Program-made: the position numbers and the translations under genes
Assembly (NCBI GenBank): GCA_039707655.1
Contig: CM077665.1
Span: forward strand, 440,385,531 to 440,449,530
Direction: 5' to 3'
From: Elymus sibiricus
Taxonomy: Eukaryota > Streptophyta > Magnoliopsida > Poales > Poaceae
DNA length: 64,000 bases
Notes under the pieces: model-generated
The model's input: only the letters and a program-made list of their open reading frames with translations
What the model was told of the DNA's origin: nothing
The model's database searches: none
In this document: positions 56,667-64,000 of the stretch, in pieces
Numbering within the stretch: position 1 is the first letter of the stretch
Layout: the number at the start of each line of letters is the position of its first letter

Positions 56667-59600
56667 TCAAAGCTTCGGCCTTGGGGTTTGCCCAGGTGTC
56701 TTGGCCCTCCTAATCAACGCCTCTTGGGTCAGCGACACGATGAGCTGAGAATTTACGGAAATTATTTTAAATGAGGAAAATAGTTAGCAGCATCACCGTT
56801 GAAGCTTTGAAATGAATGTGCTTACCTCTCCTTGCCGGTTGAACATACGTCCGGTGACGAATCCCCTACCACCGTGTGCGGATGGACTGTCGATCTGTGT
56901 TTATGAAGGGAAGATGGCATTGTGATAAGAGCCTCTTGAACAAATTTTGTTTCTATCATGATCAATTGAAGATAGAAGCCAATAGCTTACCACATATAAC
57001 AACCAGTCATCAGCTTTGACAGGCTTGTGGAACCACATCCTGTGAAACATTAACAGGCAACAGAAAAGAGACCATTTACTTGTGGGGCGAATGTGGTAAA
57101 TTAAAAGTTCCGATAATAAGTGTAAACTGAAACATACGAGTGATCAAGACTGAGAGAGTATGTCTTCAAACCCCTCTCCCGGTGCGGATTTAGGCTGACG
57201 CCTGAATATAGTAGATCTGAAGCATATGCTACGACGCATCTGTAATACCATAGAATAATGTCATCAACATACCCAGCTGTTTAAAATATGACCAATGTAC
57301 AGTGACAAGCGGCAAACCTATGCAGAGCTGGATCATCTGAAAGTTTTCCTCTAGCTCTAAACCAATAATGCAGGCTGAAAAGAATCAGATGCATTACTGA
57401 ATCAGAAAAACATATATTGCAATGCGATTTCTGAAAGCATTATCAGTCTGAAGGATCTATACTGAAGCTTAGAATTTCTATCTAAAAAGATCCGTGAGCC
57501 ACAAAGAAACTAAGGATTAGTGAATCTCAAGGCCACACAAAGAAATTTCATCATGAACTTACCTTGGTTCATGTTGAGATTTAGAACCTTGGCAGAACCT
57601 CATTTCAATGGGCCAAGGTACAAACTTTTTCTTGGCAGCCGAGTTCCTATATTGCCTGCAGAATAGTGAACTGTCAGGACTCAGGACTATGACTGCATGT
57701 GATAAAGAGATGAACATACTGTCAAATCCATATGACAACTGAAGCTTAAGAAGCACTCCCTCCGTTCACAAATATAAGATGCTTTGGGAATTTCAATATG
57801 GACTACAGACGGACTGAAATAGGTCACACTAAGACATGTCTATACACATCAGATTCAAGAAAAAGTTAAAACATCTTATATTTTTGAACTGAGGGAGTAC
57901 ATAATTATAATATTCTAAATGTATCTTATGGGTTTCAGCTCTAGCCTACCCCAACTTGTTTGGGACTAAAGGCTTAGTTGTTGTTGTTGTTGTTGTTGTT
58001 ATTCTAAATGTGTCGTCGAACCAGTAGCATTACCAGAATGGGGGATCCACTTGAAAACTAATCAACACATAAACAATCATGCTTTTCTAACAGTTCAGAA
58101 GATGTTGCGTCTTAAGGTGAATATGTTTAAGTTAAAACAGTTAGTTTAGCCAATTAGCATAACATATGATTCGTAGTCAAGAAAATTTACATCGGAAACC
58201 GTGGATCAGTGAGTCTTCTTTCCCGAATCTCCTCCATATTCAGGAGCTGCATTTGATTACTTATTAGTTCCAAGACTTTTTCCCCATGGGCATCAGAGGA
58301 AAATGATAGAAATCCTTGCCTGTTCTGGAGGAGGAACAACAGGCATGATTGCAGCCTGATGCTCAAACCCTAATTCTTCCTTCTGCAAAAGAACCAGAAC
58401 AGAAGTTAGACACCCTTTCTTCTTTATCTAGTAGATTAATTTAGAGAGGCTGATCCTCCCATGTATCGCCTAGTAGTATCATTTCTCTAGTTGTACTCTT
58501 GGATAAATTTATTATTTCACTTTGATATATATGCTGATTGATGTTTGGGAAAAGAATTGCATTGATCTGTTGGCAGCGGATAGGGGTTCAAATTTAAGAA
58601 CTTAAAACTTTGTATAGTATGTCTGTTCATGCTTGATTTGATTATTATGGAAAGCTCTTAGGAACATATGAACCTAGTATTGAGATAGTGAACACAATTC
58701 TCTGTTCAGTCTGGCACTCCTTTTTTTTTGTGCAGAAGTGTTTGGAAAGATGATATAGTTTAGGGGGTTAAACATTAAAATAAACGAAGGAACAACTATT
58801 TGACACAACATTTCGGAAGCTACTAGGTACAAAATTGTCGTTTGAGCTACTATCTGATATGTTCTCAACATGAACAGGCCACACACTTCGTCACTTCCCC
58901 TGGTTATATCACTGGGAGTGTTAAAAATAAATAGAACTTGCATAACAATTCTGCTATAATTATTTATACAACTTTAAGGATAATCACCTGGAAAGAAACA
59001 ATTAAAGTGAACATAACAAGGCCTTTCTGCTTTGCCTCTACTTTTCTGGTGGCAAAGCTGGTTCCATCACGCTCCCGATGTACTTGATATATTATTGGCA
59101 CTGCAGCAGAGGGCATAACAAAGACAGACATAAACATAGTTTTGTTTGAACAAAAGGATAATGCATTAACGATGAAAACTTAAAAAGATAATTACAGGAC
59201 AGGGCATTAATATGAGTACAGTACTGATAATTAAAGGCCGGACTTTAGGCCTCCTTTGGTTTGTAGGAATTCTATAGGATAGGATTTTCAAAGGAAAAAT
59301 TCCTTTGGAGCCCATTGATTTGTAGGAATGGATTCCTATTCCTATGTAGGATAGGAACCAATCCTTCACATTTCAAAGGGAATAAAACATTAGCCTAGAT
59401 CAATGGAAAAATTCCTATCCTATGCATCAAATGACATCTCTCTCCCCATAGGAATTGAGATACATGTCAGCTCAACTTCCTATGATCTTCCTATTGCTAT
59501 GATATTCCTATCCTATGAACCAAAGGAGGCCAAGTTTCTGCTTGACCACCTGTTATGGACAAAATGAACACATGAACACAAAGTTTAAATATTCTTACTA

Positions 59601-62600
59601 TCATTGTCTCCTGCTATCAGAAAAATTGCATGCAGACTATGCACAAGTTTCAGGCAATCGACAGTCTTGGATGCTGCTGCTAGTGCCTGCATGAAGGTTA
59701 AAACATAGTGAAAACCATTGGTAATGATGTGCAAAGCTTTTATTCTACCCCCTTTATAGTAAATGTTTTTCCTCTTGTATGGGAGTGTAGGGAGTGAGTT
59801 ATGATAACCACTTACCAAGCAGTGCTTTTTTACCAAACACAAATAATTGAATCAGAATAAGGTCAATACAGTGTTTTAGAAGTATAATATTAGGGCAACT
59901 GACACCGCAAAACTGACTAGTTTCCATTTGATATCTTGAGTGGACATCATTTCGATAACAGAGAAGCTGAGACTTACCTGGGTTCCAAGTATTGTACAAA
60001 AAAAAAAACTATAGTTAACAGCAACCATGACAAAGAAGATTTCAATTTGATCTTGTTCCGAGTTCAAAACTTCAAATAAACATATAAAGTGTTCCGAGAA
60101 AATCTACAATGACCAAGCGAGTTCACAAAGGTGAATTCTGGATCTCCTGGTCTTAATTCAAATGAATTCGTACATGCATTCAAAAGGAACATATATGTCT
60201 CCTACTTTGATAACTTAATTTCATTGAAGAATCAGAATCTAATTAGCAATAAGGTTGATAACACATCATGAAAGATAATACCAAAAGGATAAATATCGCC
60301 AACAACAATGCAACCCTAATCATGGCCCTTGTACCTCCTAGGAGGATTGTAACATAAACCCTCTCTTTTCAATACAAAGAAACGCAAATCTCTTTGCGTT
60401 TTTTCGGGAAAAAAAAACAGAACAGTCTTGACGAAAGTTGATTGCATTATTCAAACGTAAGATGTATATCTGTTACTGAACTGTTGCTTGTGGAGATATT
60501 CATACATGTGAACTAAGTGTTTCTAAAAGTTGAGGGAATTCAGAAGCATGCTTAAGAAGCTTCCTTTTAGCATTGACTCGGCGATTCACGTGTTCATACT
60601 TAAATATAGGAACTATAGAAATGGGGCGGTCAAATACATGCAGTTGGCAGATATAGATGACAGCAACTAAGAGAGTGGTTGAAACATGCCTGCCCAATCA
60701 ATTGTCCTCCAAAAACTTGCCTAAAAGTTGGAGCTTCTGGCAAAGTAAATCCACGAAAGATATCAACCTACAAAATAGATAAGAATTAAGGTAAGCAAGA
60801 TCAGCAAGTAAACTGTAACTATTATGATAGCATGCTTGTCTCTTGAACTTGTAGACCATGAGATGCAAATCTGAAACTGCCAAATTTGCTCTTGTATTTC
60901 TTTCTTTTAGTTAATATCAATAAAATCCAATGGCCAACAATGATATTAAATCAAAGTTAGCAGACATAGCATAAATGTTACTCCCCCTCCGTTCATAGAT
61001 ATAAGATGTTTTGGATACTTCAATGTGGACTACATACGAACTGAAATGAGTGAACAAACACACTAAAACATGTCTATATACATCCGATTCAGAAAAAAGT
61101 TAGAATGTCTTATATTTAAGCAATTAGTATGTCTGATCATCATTCCTCCAGTACAGTGAGCAAACTGAGACATGATACATACCGCCTTAATAAAATAGAA
61201 ATATCATAGATACAAACATACATCTATCTAGACGTACCTCTAATTTCTCTAAATGTAAAATTTGTTCCATCAATGAATGGCTTTCAGGTGTTTCTTCTGC
61301 ATTCCAAATTGTCTTTGTTTGCAGCAGATGTCCGTATTGACTTGGCAATACAAAGCAGGACAGCTGCAATACATGAATAACAATAAGGTAAAGCCAACTA
61401 TTGGATTTGGAAAAGTCATCAGCTAATATCATTGCAAACGGAAATCCTAAATTAATAAAATGTCAAGTTAGAAAACAGATATGGAAAATGATACCTTTGT
61501 TACCGCAATAACATTTACTTGATGTACAGAACTATTGGTCCCTATAAAACAATAAAAAAACAGTAGGAATTATCCCAAAAAAAATACATGAAACACAAAC
61601 TGTTAGTCTTTTCAAGCAAAATATTGACATACATGATGAAAATAGATACAATCCGTAACAAAACTAAAATCATGTATAGGGATGTCTTACCATAACCAAA
61701 GTAGTCATGCTTATTTAACACATAGTCTGGACGGTTTGCTTCTTCTGTGTTTGCAGGAGCAGAAACTTCAGCCTGCAAGATAATGAGAATGTCTTTCAAG
61801 GTCTGGAGCAATACTTTGTTGGCTGCTGAGATATAGGAATTTTACTCTGAAGGTCTGGAACTATAAAACTCAGGTTGAGTCTTTCCCCCAGAGCATGAAT
61901 TCAAGTAACCAACGATATACAAATTGAAAAACACTCTTTTCTTTACATGATTTCCCAGCAACTTAGAAAGAAAATAGTTGTAATAAATTATGCTCTATCG
62001 TTTCGAAAAAATCGCAAAAGGCCTCGCTTCTCGATGCATTGACGGCAAATAGAAAATGTTATTTACAAGCCTACGACTAGGCCAACAAATGGTCTTCTAT
62101 CTGCCGAAAATGAAGCACCCAACCCATTCAAATTTTCTGATATAGTATTGCTTTTTCAGGTAGTAATCAGGACCTCTCGAAGTGAACAGCAGCCTTAAAA
62201 TGAACTCTGCCATTCTGTCAAAGAAAGGTATCTCTGTGAATAAGTGAAGCAAGAACTAGCCTAACAAATACCTGCCCATCCAGTATGATGCAAAGGCCAT
62301 CTACTGGTTCACCTTCACGAGCAACATAATCCCCAGGTTCTGCAAAATACCACCATGAAAAACAAAATGCACAAATCAACTTTGATCCTACACCACAATC
62401 CGTTAATACAAAATCACCACCATTCCAGATAAGCGCATATACTGAAGAGTCAAGGGCTAAACAACATCTAGTTAATAGGTAGGCACTGAAATGCAGCGCC
62501 CAGTTTTTTAGCAGTTCAATTTGCATGCTTTTGCTCTCGATGGTTAACATTTTATATTTATGCAGCTCACAACGCCAGTGCAAACTAGTAAATCGCTCAT

Positions 62601-63006
62601 AGTCAGTGAGCTGCATACAGAAATAAGTACAGTGAACTACAAATCATGGGAGTCACATCAGACATCACTCAAATCATATATAACTGGCTAACATAGAGAA
62701 CATCCTTCGGTACGCTAACAGTACAGAGTACTCTGAACTGACCGAAGCCAGATTCAGGCTGCTCTCGCCTGAACTAGGACCGATCGATCTAGGGGGCGCT
62801 AGAAGGCAGGCGCGCGACTCACCGTAGTGCTTGACCTGGACGGCCTCGGCGATCCTGCGGATGGAGGAGCCGGGGAGGCACTGCAGGAGGGGCACCTGGC
62901 CCAGGAACTCCGTCACTGCACACCAACGGGAATAGTCCCCAGAATTAGCCACAGTCGCTCCCAAATCCGGCAGGCTCGCCGCTGCCTTACCTTCTTCCCG
63001 GTCCAT
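56667..63006 (-). CDS. peroxisomal acyl-CoA thioesterase with cNMP-binding-like domain (ACOT8/TesB type)
   Basis: Seventeen exons, 1278 nt, 425 residues. Exons: 63006-62991, 62915-62823, 62339-62272, 61772-61691, 61541-61495, 61363-61238, 60767-60690, 59686-59599, 59100-58988, 58382-58320, 58246-58191, 57655-57563, 57374-57318, 57239-57138, 57039-56991, 56894-56826, 56744-56667. Residues ~5-130 form a cyclic-nucleotide-binding-like fold ([16 protein letters not shown]). YFGYG replaces the usual F-G-E, so nucleotide binding is doubtful. Residues ~145-425 form the thioesterase II double hotdog: [27 protein letters not shown] (likely catalytic Asp359), [20 protein letters not shown] (Gln407). 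The C-terminal P-K-L is a PTS1-type signal. Role, from the family: hydrolysis of fatty acyl-CoA in peroxisomes. Length fits plant homologues (about 427). Introns 7 and 10 appear to use GC donors. The start at 63006 fits the family; an in-frame ATG at 63192 would add 62 low-complexity residues. Confidence 0.92.
57756..57897. mobile_element. Stowaway MITE in intron 11 of the thioesterase gene
   Basis: 142 bp with ends CTCCCTCCGTTCACAAATAT and, inverted, CTCCCTCAGTTCAAAAATAT. Right side followed by TA; left side reads CA. The interior matches 60981-61120. Confidence 0.82.
57923..57999 (+). mobile_element. Au-like SINE, 5'-truncated, in intron 11
   Basis: The 3' end AGCCTACCCCAACTTG, GGGACTAAAGGCTT and a run of GTT units is that of the grass Au SINE and its partner LINEs. 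A 12-bp duplication TATTCTAAATGT flanks it (57911-57922, 58000-58011), showing a real retroposition of a short copy, not just a microsatellite. Confidence 0.72.
59248..59531. mobile_element. foldback MITE in intron 8
   Basis: 284 bp with inverted ends GGCCTCCTTTGGTTTGTAGG and GGCCTCCTTTGGTTCATAGG. The interior is rich in TAGGAAT and ATTCCTA, so it folds strongly. No clear target duplication, so the superfamily (PIF/Harbinger-, hAT- or Mutator-derived) is left open. Confidence 0.75.
60981..61120. mobile_element. Stowaway MITE, worn, in intron 6
   Basis: Left end CTCCCCCTCCGTTCATAGAT preceded by TA; the interior ATATAAGATGTTTTGGATAC and ACATGTCTATATACATC matches 57756-57897. The right end is degraded after GTCTTATATTTAAG. 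Confidence 0.75.
62991..63006 (-). other. 16-nt first coding exon of the thioesterase gene
   Basis: Encodes M-D-R-E-E plus one base, then a GTAAGG donor. Intron 1 is only 75 nt (62916-62990), divisible by three and without stops, so a retained intron would insert 25 residues in frame. Splicing gives M-D-R-E-E-V-T-E-F-L-G, which fits the start of grass homologues better. Confidence 0.75.
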
Positions 63007-63346
63007 CGTCGGAGGCGGAGGCGGAGGCGTCGGCGGGGGAGCAGCAGCACCGGGGCAGCGAGGCAGCTGCGCGTCGCAAGGCGGACAACAAAATCTCGAA
63101 TTTAAAAGCGATTGGGATTTGGCAGGGTCGGGAACTTGTGGGGAGGACGAGGCGAGAGGAACAAATACCTGCTCGAGTTTTGTTTTTTTCACACGTGGGA
63201 GGTGTGGACGGGCGGGACCGCGGGTCTACGTGCCAGGGCCGGAGTCGTTGGAGCGCTCTCTCAGTGACGTGTGGGCCAGAGGATTATATGTACCGGGTAG
63301 TTGAGATGTCGACGACAAACAGTTGCCCTCGCTGACCCAAATTATA
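63007..63346 (-). promoter_or_regulatory. 5' UTR and proximal promoter region of the thioesterase gene
   Basis: GC-rich with a (CCG/TCC)n-like stretch just ahead of the ATG (63010-63050), typical of grass 5' UTRs. No clear TATA box was identified. The distal side is bounded by a SINE insertion. Confidence 0.45.
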
Positions 63347-63682
63347 ATGGGAAAATTTTAGCGCAAACCAACCTGTGATTGGATGGTTAGAGGGACTGTG
63401 GTATCCCCATCCCACCAGGGTTCAAATCCTGGTGCTTGCATTTATTCCTGGATTTATTTCAGGATTTCCGGCGATGCGCATTCAGTGGGAGGAGACGTTC
63501 CCGTCGACGACGAGGTGCCTACGGTGACTTCGTAAATTTCAAGATGATATGCCGGCTCAGTCTCTCGGAGGTGCTCATAGGGGTAGGGTGTGCGTGTGTG
63601 CGTTCATAGGGATGAGTGTATGCGCGTGTATATGAGCGCTTGCGTCTGTATTGTGTTCAAAAAAAAATGGGAAAGTTTTAGC
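63347..63682 (+). mobile_element. tRNA-derived SINE with target duplication
   Basis: About 300-bp body (63363-63660) and an A-rich tail (to 63667). Box-A-like TGGATGGTTAGAGGG (from about 63380) and box-B GGTTCAAATCC (63419-63429) form an RNA polymerase III promoter. The copies of the target site, ATGGGAAAATTTTAGC (63347-63362) and ATGGGAAAGTTTTAGC (63667-63682), differ at one base. The family is one I have seen repeated in grasses but cannot name with certainty. Confidence 0.8.
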
Positions 63683-64000
63683 ATGTGCGCTTTACTGGAA
63701 TGGAACGCTTATCTCGTCGGCCATCTCTTCAACCGTTTGATGCTCGGAGTATCGTTGTTTAGAGCATCTACAACGGACCCTCATACCCCTTAAACGCCCA
63801 GGCAGGTCCGGATAGGCCGCTCGATCGATCACTGACCGAACATAAAAAATCAACACAGCCGGCCCCTTCAAACGGGCCTCAAATGTCCGGGCTGACTGGA
63901 AAATATGGGGCGTATATGGGGTCCGCGTTGGCCCGCCTGGCCCGTGCTGGCACGCATCGACCGCACATATATTCGTCTCCATCCGCTCACCGAAGCATAC
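63683..64000. other. possible start of another element
   Basis: From 63762 the text AGAGCATCTACAACGG and the following GC-rich CCGGAT/GGGCCTC motifs resemble ends of DNA transposons common in Triticeae promoters. It runs to the window edge, so no boundary can be given. No gene. Confidence 0.35.

Noticed and set aside
57975..58000. Simple GTT microsatellite
   Set aside because: The run is the tail of the Au-like SINE, as shown by the flanking duplication and the upstream SINE sequence.
62674..63192. Thioesterase start at the in-frame ATG at 63192 with unspliced intron 1
   Set aside because: It would add a low-complexity Pro-rich extension and 25 intron-encoded residues; the spliced model matches the normal protein length.
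63363..63440. Possible tRNA gene (box A and GGTTCAAATCC)
   Set aside because: No acceptor stem or anticodon arm can be formed; A-tail and target duplication identify a SINE.

Overview
This window looks like a piece of a large-genome grass, most likely the wheat/barley tribe (Triticeae: Triticum, Aegilops or Hordeum). The evidence is Angela/WIS/BARE-type copia LTRs, large gypsy LTRs with an Asp-tRNA primer site, Stowaway MITEs, an Au-like SINE tail, and a grass-type peroxisomal thioesterase gene. No bacterial, CRISPR, rRNA or genuine tRNA features were seen. All identifications are by eye; no database was searched.

Positions 1-53312 are one deeply nested stack of transposable elements. The oldest layer visible is a plus-strand gypsy element (D). 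Only its 3' internal end (12705-13182) and its 3' LTR remain, and the LTR is split into 13183-13871 and 53152-53312. A decayed plus-strand copia element (E, 5568-12699) adjoins or sits in its interior. An Angela-like minus-strand copia element (F, 13872-53151) splits the LTR. F was in turn split by gypsy A (14365-31696, TSD AGACT), gypsy C (33037-42960, TSD TCGAG) and a Mutator-like element, MULE2 (45169-49082, TSD TTAAAACTA). Third-level insertions are gypsy B inside A (18434-27911, TSD CCTTC), a solo Angela LTR H inside C (40451-42154, TSD ATATC), and copia G (1-4067, continuing off the left edge) inside a second MULE (MULE1, 4068-5567), itself inside the 5' LTR of E. Taking out the insertions, F closes to about 8.1 kb, and the gag-protease frame of A becomes one 677-codon frame, which supports the reconstruction.

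The gypsy elements A, B and C carry gag-protease but no recognisable reverse transcriptase or integrase, so all three look non-autonomous. B keeps a 921-residue gag-protease frame and a separate 341-residue frame preceded by promoter-like sequence. MULE2 has no transposase but carries two convergent frames; both predicted proteins end in a short hydrophobic-D-hydrophobic-S/T patch followed by acidic residues, resembling SUMO-interacting motifs. MULE1 shares the same long terminal inverted repeats and keeps the N-terminal part of a MuDR-type transposase, so it represents a possible autonomous partner.

Positions 53313-64000 are the genic island. After an 830-bp double-palindrome element come two tail-to-tail genes: a small two-exon coiled-coil protein gene of unknown function (plus strand, 54830-55803), and a 17-exon acyl-CoA thioesterase gene (minus strand, 63006-56667). 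The thioesterase has an N-terminal cyclic-nucleotide-binding-like domain, a thioesterase II double hotdog region and a C-terminal PKL peroxisomal signal. Its introns hold small elements (Stowaway MITEs, a foldback MITE, an Au-like SINE tail), and a tRNA-derived SINE lies about 350 bp upstream of its start codon.
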